Below are positions 19,944 through 28,993 of a stretch of 64,000 nt of DNA, piece by piece. Each line of letters opens with the position of its first letter. The stretch's first letter is position 1. Position numbers and translations under genes: made by a program. The notes beneath the pieces are model-generated. The model was not told the origin of the DNA, ran no database searches, and worked only from the letters and a program-made list of their open reading frames with translations. Source of the DNA: Dehalococcoidia bacterium (GTDB lineage: Bacteria; Chloroflexota; Dehalococcoidia; Lucifugimonadales; UBA3495); NCBI GenBank assembly GCA_022823505.1, contig JAJEIA010000100.1:1-64000 (forward strand). Reading direction: 5' to 3'.

Positions 19944-20672
19944 CTATACCGCCACGTACTCCCGGACCAGGTTGTGGTCCAGGTCCCTGGCGGCGCCTTC
20001 CAGCACGATGGCTCCCTTTTCCATCACGTAGCAGTAGTCGGCGATGCCCAGGGCGAAGTCTAAAAACTGCTCGACCAGCAATATGGTCGTCTCGTTCTGC
20101 TCTCGCAGCCGGTGCAGCAGCTCCTCGATCTCCTGGACAATCGATGGTTGGATCCCCTCGGTGGGTTCGTCCAGCAGCAGCAGGGACGGCTCGCGCACCA
20201 GCGCCCGGGCCAGAGCCAGTTGCTGCTGCTGCCCGCCGCTGAGGGTGCCGGCGACCTTTTTTGTGTAGGTCTTCAACGCCGGGAACAGGCCGTACATCCT
20301 CTCGACGGCTTCCGGACGCCCCTTTTTGCCCGCGAAGGACTCCAGCCCCATCAGCAGGTTCTCGTGCACCGTTAGGTACGGGAAGATATGCCGGCCCTGC
20401 GGCACGTAGCCGAACCCGGCCTTGGCCCGCTTGTGCGGCGCCCATCGCGTCATGTCCGACTGGCCGAACCGGATCTGGCCGGCCCTGGGGTTCAGCAGCC
20501 CCATGATCGCCTTGAGCAGCGTGGTCTTGCCCACGCCGTTGCGGCCCATGAGACAGACCACCTGCCCTTCCGGCACATCCAATGCCACGTCGGTCAGCAC
20601 CAGGCTCTGCCCGTAGCCCACGGACAGGCCCTTGATGGTCAGGAAGGGTTCGGGTTGGCGAAACATGGTCAT
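19944..20672 (-). CDS. urtE: Urea ABC transporter ATP-binding protein UrtE
   Basis: 242 residues. Walker A GRNGVGKTTLLKA, Q-loop QGRHIF, signature LSGGQQQQLALARAL, Walker B LLLLDEPTEGIQPSI and switch His region VEQFL. The GIQPSI segment after Walker B is typical of UrtE. It works with UrtD on the inner face of the UrtBC permease. The stop lies 34 bases before glnA. Confidence 0.92.
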   Translation of the reverse strand: MTMFRQPEPFLTIKGLSVGYGQSLVLTDVALDVPEGQVVCLMGRNGVGKTTLLKAIMGLLNPRAGQIRFGQSDMTRWAPHKRAKAGFGYVPQGRHIFPYLTVHENLLMGLESFAGKKGRPEAVERMYGLFPALKTYTKKVAGTLSGGQQQQLALARALVREPSLLLLDEPTEGIQPSIVQEIEELLHRLREQNETTILLVEQFLDFALGIADYCYVMEKGAIVLEGAARDLDHNLVREYVAV

Positions 20673-20691
20673 GATGATCCGTCGTCGATGA

Positions 20692-21564
20692 TCAGTCGGC
20701 GGCGACCGGCGCGGCGTGTTCCGCCTCGCGTCGCCCGTTGAGCCGGCCGGCCTGCGGACGCTGCGACCGGCTGTTGCCCAGGTACGCGCGGACCACCTCT
20801 GGGTCCTGCTGCACCTCTTCCATCGTTCCCTCGCTGAGCACCTTGCCCAGGTGCAGCACGGTGACCGTCTGCGCGAACTGCCGCACGAAGTCCATGTCGT
20901 GCTCCACCACCAGCACCGACCGATCCCCGCCGATGGACTGCAGCAACTCGCCGGTGCGGTCGCGTTCGCGCCGGGTCATGCCGGCCACCGGCTCGTCCAG
21001 CAGCAGCAGCTTCGGCTCCTGCACCAGCAGCATGCCGATCTCCAGCCATTGCTTCTCCCCGTGGGACAGCCCGCCGGCTGCGTCCTGCGCCCGATGCTGG
21101 AGGCCGACTTCCTCCAGGGTGCTCATGATCCGGTCGCCGTCGCCCCGCCGCAGCTTGCGCAATAGCCCCGCGATCCGGGTGCGGAACCCCAGGGTGACCT
21201 CCAGGTTCTGGTACACGGTCAGGCTGGAGAAGATGGCCGGCGTCTGGAACTTGCGGCCCACACCCAGCCGCACCAGTTGGTACTCCTGCCGTCGGCTCAG
21301 GTCGGTCGTGCCGTCGAAGATGATGCGCCCCCGGCTCGGCTTGGACTTGCCCGTGATCACGTCGATCAGCGTCGTCTTGCCCGCGCCGTTGGGCCCGATG
21401 AGGAACCGCATCTCACCGTAGCCGATTGCGAAGTTCAGCTCGTCCAGCACGGTAAAGCCGTCGAAACTCACCGTCAGGTTCTCCACGGACAGGATGGGCT
21501 GGCTCAGGTCCGGCGTCGGCCGGGAACCGTTGCGTGAAATCGAGTTGTTTGGACTGCCAATCAT
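20692..21564 (-). CDS. urtD: Urea ABC transporter ATP-binding protein UrtD
   Basis: 290 residues. Walker [17 protein letters not shown], signature [15 protein letters not shown] and Walker [14 protein letters not shown] are UrtD-like; the [12 protein letters not shown] form is diagnostic. The ATG at 21564 overlaps the urtC stop by four bases. The C-terminal tail (after AYLGNS) is about 25 residues longer than needed for the domain. Confidence 0.92.
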   Translation of the reverse strand: MIGSPNNSISRNGSRPTPDLSQPILSVENLTVSFDGFTVLDELNFAIGYGEMRFLIGPNGAGKTTLIDVITGKSKPSRGRIIFDGTTDLSRRQEYQLVRLGVGRKFQTPAIFSSLTVYQNLEVTLGFRTRIAGLLRKLRRGDGDRIMSTLEEVGLQHRAQDAAGGLSHGEKQWLEIGMLLVQEPKLLLLDEPVAGMTRRERDRTGELLQSIGGDRSVLVVEHDMDFVRQFAQTVTVLHLGKVLSEGTMEEVQQDPEVVRAYLGNSRSQRPQAGRLNGRREAEHAAPVAAD

Positions 21565-22703
21565 CGTGTCGCTCCGGGAATCAGGCGGCTGATTGCTCCG
21601 CGAACCTGCTCGCGTGACAGCCACCAAGGCCTCCTCCAGCCCTCGCCGCGCAGCAGGCCCATGATGCCGGTGGGGAACAGCAGTACCGCTCCGATGAACA
21701 GCAGGCCCAGGAAGTACTGCCACACCGCCGGGAACGACTCGCTCAGGCCGCTCTTGGCCCCGTTGACCACCACCGCGCCGATCACTGCGCCCAGCAGCAC
21801 GCCCCGTCCGCCCACGGCCACCCAGATGGCGATCTCGATGGACGGCACGATGCCCATCATGGTGGGCGAGATGATCCCCACCTGCGGCGTGAACAGCGCC
21901 CCGGCCACGCCGGCGATGCCGGCCGACAGCGAGAACACCAGCGTTTTGAGCACCGCCGGGTCGTAGCCGGAGAACCGCACCCGGTTCTCGTCGTCCCGCA
22001 TGGCCACCAGCAGCCGGCCCAACCGCGACGAGATCAGCCACCAGCACAGCAGGTAGGCGACGGTCAGTGCGGCCACGCTGGCGTAGTACAGGATCAGCTG
22101 CATGGACGGCGCGTTCAGCGCATAACCGAAGATGGTGGTGTAGTTGGTGATCCCGTTGGTGCCGCCGGTGTAGGCCTGCTGCCCGATGAACAGGATGCTG
22201 ACGATCAGCGCCAGCGCCTGCGTGATCAGCGCGAAGTAGACGCCCGTGATGCGGCTGCGGAACACCAGGTACCCCAGGGCGCCGGCCAGCGCCGCCGGCA
22301 CGACGAAGGTCATGGGTATGGCGAACCAGGCGTACTTGAACGGCGCCCAGAAGAAGGGCAACTCCGTCAGGCCGCTCCAGAACATGAAGTCGGGCAGCTT
22401 GCCGCCGGCCGATTCCAGCTTCAGGTACATGGCCATGGCGTATCCGCCCAGCCCGAAGAACACGCTGTGCCCCAGGCTGAGCATCCCGGCGTAGCCCCAG
22501 ATCAGGTTCAGGGACAGCGCCAGCATGGCAAAGGTCAGGAACTTGCCCAGCAGGGCGATCCGGAAGTCCGACAGCACCGTCGGGGCCAGCAGCAGCACCG
22601 CCAGCATGATTGCCGGCGCGATCCACGAGCCGATACGGTCGTGCACCCGGACCGGAGCGGAGGCGTTGCGCACCACGGTGATGATCGATGACATCGTCGT
22701 CAT
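21561..22703 (-). CDS. urtC: Urea ABC transporter permease UrtC
   Basis: 380 residues, about ten membrane segments. It has [22 protein letters not shown] near the start and [17 protein letters not shown], both typical of LivM/UrtC permeases. It forms the channel with UrtB. It starts 6 bases after urtB. Confidence 0.92.
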   Translation of the reverse strand: MTTMSSIITVVRNASAPVRVHDRIGSWIAPAIMLAVLLLAPTVLSDFRIALLGKFLTFAMLALSLNLIWGYAGMLSLGHSVFFGLGGYAMAMYLKLESAGGKLPDFMFWSGLTELPFFWAPFKYAWFAIPMTFVVPAALAGALGYLVFRSRITGVYFALITQALALIVSILFIGQQAYTGGTNGITNYTTIFGYALNAPSMQLILYYASVAALTVAYLLCWWLISSRLGRLLVAMRDDENRVRFSGYDPAVLKTLVFSLSAGIAGVAGALFTPQVGIISPTMMGIVPSIEIAIWVAVGGRGVLLGAVIGAVVVNGAKSGLSESFPAVWQYFLGLLFIGAVLLFPTGIMGLLRGEGWRRPWWLSREQVRGAISRLIPGATR

Positions 22704-22709
22704 GGCCCG

Positions 22710-23606
22710 CTACCGTCCCTTGGCCCGCATCAGGCCGGCCGGACGCCACTGCAGGAACAGGATCACCATGGCGAACACCAGCACCTTGCCCACCACGGCC
22801 GTCGTGCCGAACTCCAGCATCGTGTTCAGCATCCCGATGATCAGCGCCGCCAGGATGGTGCCGGGCACCTGCCCCAGTCCGCCCAGGATCACGACGATGA
22901 AGGCGTCCACCACGTAGAACGTGCCCAGCGACGGCCCGATGGGTCCGATCAGGGTGAGCGCGCACCCGGCGATGCCGGCCAGGCCCGAACCCAGCGCGAA
23001 GGTGAAGCTGTCCACCCGCCGGGTCGATACTCCCAGGCTGGCCGCCATTTCCCGGTTCTGCATCACGCCCCGCATCCGGCGTCCCTCGCTGGAACGGTAC
23101 ATGTACCAGTAGAGCCCCCCGATGCACGCGGTGACCAGCGCCAGTATGAATACCCGCTTGATGGGCAGAACCAGGTCGGTCGTGACCGTGATCGCGCTGC
23201 CCAGCCACGGCGGAGCCACCACCTGCACGTTGGGCGCGCCGAATATCGACCGGGCCAATTGCTGCAAAAACAGGCCGACGCCCCACGTCGCCAGCAGCGT
23301 GTCCAGGGGGCGGCGGTAGAGGAAACGAATCAGCGTGTTCTCCACCACGTACCCCGCCGCTCCGGCGACCACGAAGGACGCGGGAATGGCGATCAGGAAC
23401 GTGACCCCCGACTGCGGGTCGCCGGTGAAGCTGAGCGCCGCCTGCTGCAGCGCGTACGTGGTGTACGCGCCGATCATGATGAACTCGCCGTGGGCCAGGT
23501 TGATGACGTTCATCAACCCGAAGGAGAGCGCCAGTCCCAGTGCGATCAGCAGCAGGATTGAGCTCAGGCTGAGCCCGTTGAACAGTTGTAGAGCCCAAAC
23601 TTCCAT
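22710..23606 (-). CDS. urtB: Urea ABC transporter permease UrtB
   Basis: 298 residues, LivH-type permease. FGLMNVINLAHGEFIMIGAY near the N-terminus, LDTLLATWGVGLFLQQLAR and GLGQVPGTILAALIIGMLN mark UrtB. The first gene after the 181-base gap that carries palindromic element A. Its length (298) matches the membrane core of UrtB without the long periplasmic N-terminal extension found in some species. Confidence 0.92.
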   Translation of the reverse strand: MEVWALQLFNGLSLSSILLLIALGLALSFGLMNVINLAHGEFIMIGAYTTYALQQAALSFTGDPQSGVTFLIAIPASFVVAGAAGYVVENTLIRFLYRRPLDTLLATWGVGLFLQQLARSIFGAPNVQVVAPPWLGSAITVTTDLVLPIKRVFILALVTACIGGLYWYMYRSSEGRRMRGVMQNREMAASLGVSTRRVDSFTFALGSGLAGIAGCALTLIGPIGPSLGTFYVVDAFIVVILGGLGQVPGTILAALIIGMLNTMLEFGTTAVVGKVLVFAMVILFLQWRPAGLMRAKGR

Positions 23607-23670
23607 TTCGTGGCCATAAAGGAGTTTGAGGAGGCGGAGGCGCGGATGTCATCCGCGCCTATGGGTTGTT

Positions 23671-23779
23671 GTCTGAAGCAGGATTTTCAGTATTTGGGGA
23701 TTGACAGGATTGCAGTCATCCGGTGGCGGAGAACACCCAATCCTGTAAATCTTTCAATCCGGCAAATCCTGTTTCTGAC
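23671..23779. repeat. Palindromic interspersed element, family 1, copy A (urtA-urtB gap)
   Basis: A 109-base imperfect inverted repeat. The left arm begins GTCTGAAGCAGGATTTTCAG and the right arm ends CAAATCCTGTTTCTGAC. Both arms are built from repeated short AATCC/GGATT words. Related copies lie at 28169, 28855 and 33337. The folded RNA could act as a stabiliser or partial terminator within the urt transcript. Confidence 0.8.
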
Positions 23780-23787
23780 GGTTGAGG

Positions 23788-25098
23788 CTACTGGGCCAGC
23801 TCCCGCAGGCCGGCGGCCCATTCGTAGGTGTCCAGGTAGGGGTCCGGAACCACCGGCGAGCCGGAGTTCCAGATCTCGTCGATCTGCCCGTCGTCGCGCA
23901 CCGTGCCGATGCGGACCGTCTTGGACACGTGCTGGTTCTCGTTGTGGATGGTCACCATCCCGCCCGGGGCGGCGAACTGGATGCCCTTGGCGGCTTCCTT
24001 GACGGCGGCCACGTCGGTGGACCCGGCCTTCTCAACGGCGGCCTTCCACAGGTACACGCCGAAGTAGCCGGCCTCGATGGGGTCGTCGGTGACGCGGTTC
24101 TCGCCGTACTTGGTCTTGAACGCCGCGACGAACTTCTCGTTCTCGGGGGTCTGCGTGGTCTGGAAGTAGTTCCACGCCACCAGGTGCCCGGCGATGTTCT
24201 CGGCGCCGATGCCCGTGATCTCCTCCTCGGCGACGCTCACCGAGATGGTCGGCAGTTCTTCCGGCGTGATCCCGGCGTCCTTCAGCTGCTTGAAGAAGGC
24301 AACGTTGGAGTCGCCGTTCAGCGTGTTGAACACCACGTCCGGGTCGGCGGCCTTGATCTTCGTGATCACGGTGCTGTACTCGGTGTGCCCCAGCGGGGTG
24401 TACTCTTCGCCCACGGCCTCAAGACCGGCGGCGGCCAGTTGCTTGTTGATGATCAGGTTCGACGTGCGCGGGAACACGTAGTCCGAGCCCAGCAGGTAGA
24501 ACTTGGTCTTGCCCTCGCTCAGCAGGTACTCGATGGCCGGCACGATCTGCTGGTTGGTCGTAGCCCCGGTGTAGAAGATGTTGGGCGACGTCTCCAGGCC
24601 CTCGTACTGCACCGGGTAGAACAGCAGCCCGTTGTTGGCCTCGAACACCGGGAGCATCGCCTTTCGGCTGGCGCTGGTCCATCCGCCGAAGACCACGGAC
24701 ACCTCGTCCTCCTGGAGCAGCTTGCGCGCCTTCTCGGCAAAGGTCGGCCAGTCGGACGCGCCGTCCTCGATAACGACCTCGATCTGCTTGCCCATCACGC
24801 CGCCGCTGGCGTTGATCTCCTCGATGGCCAGCAGTTCGGCGTCATGTACCGCGGTCTCGCTGATGGACATGGTGCCGGACAGGGAGTGCAGGATGCCCAC
24901 CTTGATGGTGTCGGCCTTGGCGGCGGGCGGGTTGGCCGGCTGGGAGGCTGCGCTGGCAGCAGGGGCAGCGGTTGCGGCCGGCGCAGGAGGCGGCTCGGAA
25001 CCGCAGGCGGCCAGCATCAGGGGCATGAGAACGGCGGCCACGCCAATGAGCGCGAACCGCATCAGTACAGGCAGTTTGGCTAAACCGGTTAGAGACAT
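23788..25098 (-). CDS. urtA: Urea ABC transporter substrate-binding lipoprotein UrtA
   Basis: 436 residues. Signal peptide with lipobox LMLAAC (Cys32), then an Ala/Pro-rich linker to about residue 62, then the type I periplasmic-binding fold ([52 protein letters not shown]), all UrtA-like. It captures urea or short amides outside the membrane. SD GAGGAGG lies about 11 bases before the ATG. It is the first gene of the urea locus and has its own promoter candidate at 25196-25225. Confidence 0.94.
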   Translation of the reverse strand: MSLTGLAKLPVLMRFALIGVAAVLMPLMLAACGSEPPPAPAATAAPAASAASQPANPPAAKADTIKVGILHSLSGTMSISETAVHDAELLAIEEINASGGVMGKQIEVVIEDGASDWPTFAEKARKLLQEDEVSVVFGGWTSASRKAMLPVFEANNGLLFYPVQYEGLETSPNIFYTGATTNQQIVPAIEYLLSEGKTKFYLLGSDYVFPRTSNLIINKQLAAAGLEAVGEEYTPLGHTEYSTVITKIKAADPDVVFNTLNGDSNVAFFKQLKDAGITPEELPTISVSVAEEEITGIGAENIAGHLVAWNYFQTTQTPENEKFVAAFKTKYGENRVTDDPIEAGYFGVYLWKAAVEKAGSTDVAAVKEAAKGIQFAAPGGMVTIHNENQHVSKTVRIGTVRDDGQIDEIWNSGSPVVPDPYLDTYEWAAGLRELAQ

Positions 25099-25195
25099 CG
25101 TGGGTGTTTCCTCCTCTGGAGTGTTTCGTCAGCGGCAGGCCGCCGGTATCGATGCCAAATACGTTAGTCCCACGGTGTTGCCGGTAAATTGCGAG

Positions 25196-25225
25196 TTTAT
25201 GACCTCGAAGTTGCGTCCGTGTAAA
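25196..25225 (-). promoter_or_regulatory. Possible urtA promoter
   Basis: Read on the minus strand: TTTACA, 18-base spacer, CATAAA. This places the start about 90 bases upstream of the urtA ATG. No NtrC or other nitrogen-regulator site is obvious. Confidence 0.35.
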
Positions 25226-25346
25226 CGTCGCGTAACGCCGTCGTCGTTGCGTTGTCGCCGACCACGCGGTCCGCCCGCCGGTTCGCGCTCGCCGCCTTGG
25301 GCTGGACAATAGCGTTGCCGTTTCGAATAATATTGACGGATTAGCA

Positions 25347-25375
25347 TTGACAGTCCCGATTGAACACCTCAGAAT
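25347..25375 (+). promoter_or_regulatory. Promoter of the MFS gene at 25441
   Basis: Consensus TTGACA (25347-25352), 17-base spacer, CAGAAT (4/6 match to TATAAT). It fires away from urtA in the 342-base divergent region. Confidence 0.45.
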
Positions 25376-25440
25376 AGCCGGCCGATTACCCTGCCGCGAC
25401 GACACCTGTCAACCGGCCCGACGCTCATGGAGGAGCGATT

Positions 25441-26691
25441 TTGCGCGGATCTGCACTCCCCCGGTTGCACACGCTGGACACCTGGATGGCGTACCGCAAC
25501 TTCAGGCTGCTGTGGTGCGGCAATTTCTTCGCCAACAACGCCCAGTGGATCCAGCTGTTGAGCGTGGGCTGGCTGGTCCGCGACCTGTCCGAGGGCTCCA
25601 CCGTCGCCGGCCTGCTGGTGGTCACCGTGGGAGGCATCAACACCCTGCCCGGTCTGGTGGTGGGACCCTGGGGCGGCGTCCTCAGCGACCGGTTCGACCG
25701 CCGCCGCCTGGTCATCATCCTGCAACTGGCGATGGCTGCCCTGTCCCTGAGTTTCGCCCTGCTGGTGCTGTCCGGCCGCGTGGAAGTCTGGCACGCCTAC
25801 CTGTATGTGATCCTGGCCGGCGCCTGTCGCTCCATGACCCAGCCGATGCGCCAGTCGCTCATCGCCGGCACCGTGCCGCGCGACATGCTGGGAAACGCCC
25901 TGGCCACCAACGTTCTCACCATCACCGGAACCCGCATCGTCGGCCCGTTCGTGGGCGGCATCCTCATCTTTACCCTTGGCTACTTCTGGAACTTCACCAT
26001 CGAGTCCGCGTTGTACCTGGCCAACGTGGCAATGATCATCCCGCTGCGCACGCCCTTCCACCGCCCCGGCAACGCCCGCCAGCGCGGCTCCGCGTTGGCC
26101 AACATGGTCGAGGGACTGCGCTACGTCTGGAGCGGCGAGCGCGCCTTCTTCCAGCTGATGGTGCTATCGGTCATTCCCAACATCATCCTCCAGCCGGCCT
26201 GGTTCCTGTTCCCGGTGTTCACCACCGAGGTGCTGCAGCGCGACGCTGACGTGGGCGGCTATCTCCTGTCGATCACGGGCGTGGGCGGCCTGATGGCGGC
26301 GCTGTTTATCGCGTCCTTCGGCTTCATCTTCCCCAAGGGCCGGCTGGTGCTCGCCGCCGCCATTGTCAGTTCCCTGATGCTGGTCCTGTTTTCCTTCTCC
26401 AAGTGGATGGCCCTGGCCTTCGTGGTCATCGCCGCCATGGCCTTCAGCCAGTCCTTCTTTCGCACCACTCGCGGCACCCTGATACAAACGTTGGCCCCGG
26501 ACAGCCTGCGGGGCCGCCTAACCAGCCTGCAGAGCATCGACCGGGGCTTTCTCGTCGTCGCGAGCCTTGGCGTCGGCATCCTCTCCGACGTCACCACCCC
26601 GTCAATGGCCATGACCATCATCGGGGTCCTGGGCATCACGTTGGGCCTGGTTTTCGTGGCCGTCCTCGGCCGCGTCCGGCAGCTGCCCTAA
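25441..26691 (+). CDS. MFS transporter, EntS-like exporter type
   Basis: 416 residues, about twelve membrane segments. FRLLWCGNFFANNAQWIQLLSVGWLV at the start and GPWGGVLSDRFDRRRLVII (motif A region) fit the MFS_3 group that includes enterobactin exporter EntS and other small-molecule exporters. The start is a TTG at 25441, five bases after GGAGGAG; the nearby ATG at 25429 is out of frame. Substrate unknown. Confidence 0.88.
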   Translation: MRGSALPRLHTLDTWMAYRNFRLLWCGNFFANNAQWIQLLSVGWLVRDLSEGSTVAGLLVVTVGGINTLPGLVVGPWGGVLSDRFDRRRLVIILQLAMAALSLSFALLVLSGRVEVWHAYLYVILAGACRSMTQPMRQSLIAGTVPRDMLGNALATNVLTITGTRIVGPFVGGILIFTLGYFWNFTIESALYLANVAMIIPLRTPFHRPGNARQRGSALANMVEGLRYVWSGERAFFQLMVLSVIPNIILQPAWFLFPVFTTEVLQRDADVGGYLLSITGVGGLMAALFIASFGFIFPKGRLVLAAAIVSSLMLVLFSFSKWMALAFVVIAAMAFSQSFFRTTRGTLIQTLAPDSLRGRLTSLQSIDRGFLVVASLGVGILSDVTTPSMAMTIIGVLGITLGLVFVAVLGRVRQLP

Positions 26692-26741
26692 CCGCACTGC
26701 GAAACGGCGCCGGTTCCACGCAACCGGTGGTGTCGACGGTT

Positions 26742-28142
26742 TCAGGAGATGGGCGGCGGAATGTTGATGGGGAACGGCACGTTGGGGTAGCGGTCCAGCA
26801 ACCGGCGCCACGACGCGTGTCCCACCGCCTCCGCCCGGCGCACCACGTCCTCCTCGTCGATGGTCAGCACTTTGCCGTCGCGCATGACCCACGCGCCGTC
26901 GACCATCACCGACGTGATGTCGCCCGGCTGCCCGTTGTGCACGAAGGCGGACACCGGCCGCAGGCTGGGCACCAGGTGGGGCCGCATCAGGTCCGCCACG
27001 AACAGATCTGCTTTCTTGCCCACCTCCAGGCTCCCGGTGATGTCCTGCATCCCCAGCGCCCTGGCTCCACCTGCCGTGGCCCAATCCAGCACGTCCTCGG
27101 GCTGGGGCCAGACCTCGTCGTTGCGGCGCACTCGCTCCAGGAACAGCCCGGCCCGCATCACCTCCACCATGTCCTCGGCCATGTTGTCCGTGCCCATGCC
27201 GATGACGCATCCGGCCGCCTGCAACTCCCGCACCGGCGCGGCAGCCCCCCGCCGCGCGGCGATGGCGGCGTTGTTCGTGACCTTGACCCCCGTCTGGCCC
27301 AGCAGCGCGATCTCGGCGGGATTGACGTACCGGCAGTGGGCGGCCAGCAGGCCCGGCCCCAGGAAACCGCTGGCGAACAGATAATGGGTCGGCGGCACGC
27401 CACGGACCCGCATGACGGCCTCGATCTCCTCGCGGCTCTGCGACAGGTGGATCGTGTACCGGACGCCGAGGCGCTCGGCCATCTCCCGCGCCCGGCGCAG
27501 CAGGTCCGGCGAGCACGTCTCCGGCGCGTGGGGAGCCAGGAAGCAGCTGACCCGCCCGTTTTCGCGGCCGTGCCACGCGTCCACCAGGTCGGCGCTGCGC
27601 TGCAGGCCGGCGTCGGCCCGGGCCTCGTCGAACCGAAAGACACCCTCCCGAACCTGGGCCTCGTCCACGTCGTTGATGTTCTCCGACAGGACGAGTCGCA
27701 GCCCCGTGGCGGCCAGGTCGGGCGCGTAGCCGGCCACGTTGGACGAGATTTCCAGCAGGCAGGTGACCCCGCTGCGGATCGACTCCAGCACTCCCAGCAG
27801 GGCCAGGATCCGGCGTTCCTCATCGGTCAGCAGTCCCCGCGCCGACACCGGGAAGGTCAGCCGGGTCGGGAACCCGAAGTCCTCCAGTATCCCCCGGTCG
27901 CCCGTGGCCAGCAGGTGGGTGTGGCAGTTGATCAATCCGGGAAACACCGCCTTGCCCCGCCCGTCCACCACCTCGGCGTCGGGATGCGCCGGCCGCACGT
28001 CGTCCGTCGGCCCGATGGCCGCGATTCGGTCCTCCGCAATGGCGATGGCAGCGTCATGCAGAACGTCCCGACCGGCGTTGCCGGTGACAATGGTTGCGTT
28101 GGCGATGACGGTGGTCATGTCCACTCCACGGGGCGCCCTCAT
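26742..28142 (-). CDS. Metal-dependent amidohydrolase, TRZ/ATZ (cytosine deaminase-like) family
   Basis: 466 residues. Metal-binding landmarks: NCHTHLL (HxH), IHLSQSREE, LLAAHCRYV and IGMGTDNM (Asp). The C-terminal beta-domain has GSLEVGKKADLFVADL. Such enzymes deaminate or dechlorinate purine-, pyrimidine- or triazine-like rings; the substrate cannot be read. ATG 28118 (MTTVIANATIVTG) is the more natural start than 28142. It may supply nitrogen beside the urea locus, but this is only context. Confidence 0.88.
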   Translation of the reverse strand: MRAPRGVDMTTVIANATIVTGNAGRDVLHDAAIAIAEDRIAAIGPTDDVRPAHPDAEVVDGRGKAVFPGLINCHTHLLATGDRGILEDFGFPTRLTFPVSARGLLTDEERRILALLGVLESIRSGVTCLLEISSNVAGYAPDLAATGLRLVLSENINDVDEAQVREGVFRFDEARADAGLQRSADLVDAWHGRENGRVSCFLAPHAPETCSPDLLRRAREMAERLGVRYTIHLSQSREEIEAVMRVRGVPPTHYLFASGFLGPGLLAAHCRYVNPAEIALLGQTGVKVTNNAAIAARRGAAAPVRELQAAGCVIGMGTDNMAEDMVEVMRAGLFLERVRRNDEVWPQPEDVLDWATAGGARALGMQDITGSLEVGKKADLFVADLMRPHLVPSLRPVSAFVHNGQPGDITSVMVDGAWVMRDGKVLTIDEEDVVRRAEAVGHASWRRLLDRYPNVPFPINIPPPIS

Positions 28143-28168
28143 GCGTACACGGTTTGCGGCGGGGGAGC

Positions 28169-28277
28169 GTCAGAATCAGGATTTACGGGATTTTATGATT
28201 TGACAGGATTGGGTTATCTCCATCACAAACGGTTCCAATCCTGATAATCCCTAAATCATGAAAATCTTGCTTCCGAC
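28169..28277. repeat. Palindromic interspersed element, family 1, copy B
   Basis: 109 bases, arms beginning GTCAGAATCAGGATTTACGG and ending AATCTTGCTTCCGAC. It is closest to copy D: both have GATTTTATGATTTGACAGG-like left arms and CCAATCCTGATAATCC right arms. It lies between two minus-strand genes. Confidence 0.8.
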
Positions 28278-28356
28278 CATTGGCGAAAGCGGGCACGCAT
28301 GAAACGGACCCCCTTTTGCTGCCGAGTTCAGTTTCAGCCAGCCGTCGCCCCGGCGT

Positions 28357-28833
28357 TCACACCGAGGTCGCGTCGGGCGGCGCCGGCCCGCGCTCCAGCA
28401 GCTCCAGCCAATTCCCGTCGGGGTCCTCCATGTAGCACCCCTTGCTGGCCGCCGGATACACCGGGTTGGGCCGGGTCGCCGGCGGGCTGACGAACCGCAC
28501 GCCCCGGGCGCTGAGGTCGGCGTAAAACGCGTCCAGATCGTCCACGATGATGCCCAGGTGAGTTGCCCCCACCTGGTGGCGCTGGGGCAGCGCGACCGTG
28601 TCGCCCGGTGGGTTCAGGTACTGGATCAGCTCCACCGAGTGGCGCAGGTCCCCGGCGCCCAGGTACACGATGTGCAGCCGCGCGTCGGGATACCCCACGA
28701 CCTCCGAAATGAAATCGCCCTCCAGCACCTGGTCGCGCTCGATGCTCAGGCCCAACAGGTCGCGGTAGAACGCCAGCGAGCGTTCCATGTCGCTGACCAC
28801 GAACCCGGTGTGGTTCATCCATTGGACTTCCAT
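28357..28833 (-). CDS. VOC superfamily (glyoxalase/dioxygenase-fold) protein
   Basis: 158 residues with two paired beta-alpha-beta units: MNHTGFVVSDMERSLAFYRD and THLGIIVDDLDAFYADLSARG, ending in DPDGNWLELLE. Metal ligands of the fold are plausible at His8 (NHTGF), Glu in SVELIQ, His in THLGI and Glu in LELLE. Possibly a lactoylglutathione lyase-like isomerase or ring-cleavage relative. It sits between elements B and C. Confidence 0.85.
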   Translation of the reverse strand: MEVQWMNHTGFVVSDMERSLAFYRDLLGLSIERDQVLEGDFISEVVGYPDARLHIVYLGAGDLRHSVELIQYLNPPGDTVALPQRHQVGATHLGIIVDDLDAFYADLSARGVRFVSPPATRPNPVYPAASKGCYMEDPDGNWLELLERGPAPPDATSV

Positions 28834-28854
28834 TGCTGTGAACCTCCCCGTGTG

Positions 28855-28962
28855 GTCAGAAGCAGGATTCGCCGGATTGACGGATTGGCAGGATTGAACT
28901 GGTTGATGCGACAGTCGGCCAAATCCTGAAAATCCTCAAATCCTGGAAAGCCTGCTTCTGAA
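28855..28962. repeat. Palindromic interspersed element, family 1, copy C
   Basis: 108 bases, left arm GTCAGAAGCAGGATTCGCCG, right arm ending AAAGCCTGCTTCTGA. It lies between the GMC oxidoreductase stop and the VOC gene start, both minus strand. Confidence 0.8.
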
Positions 28963-28993
28963 ATTCACGCGCCCGGAAGCGGGAGTTCGGAGA

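Noticed and set aside
25099..25440. A guanidine or other riboswitch before urtA
   Set aside because: The leader shows no aptamer pattern that I can recognise, only ordinary promoter-like boxes.
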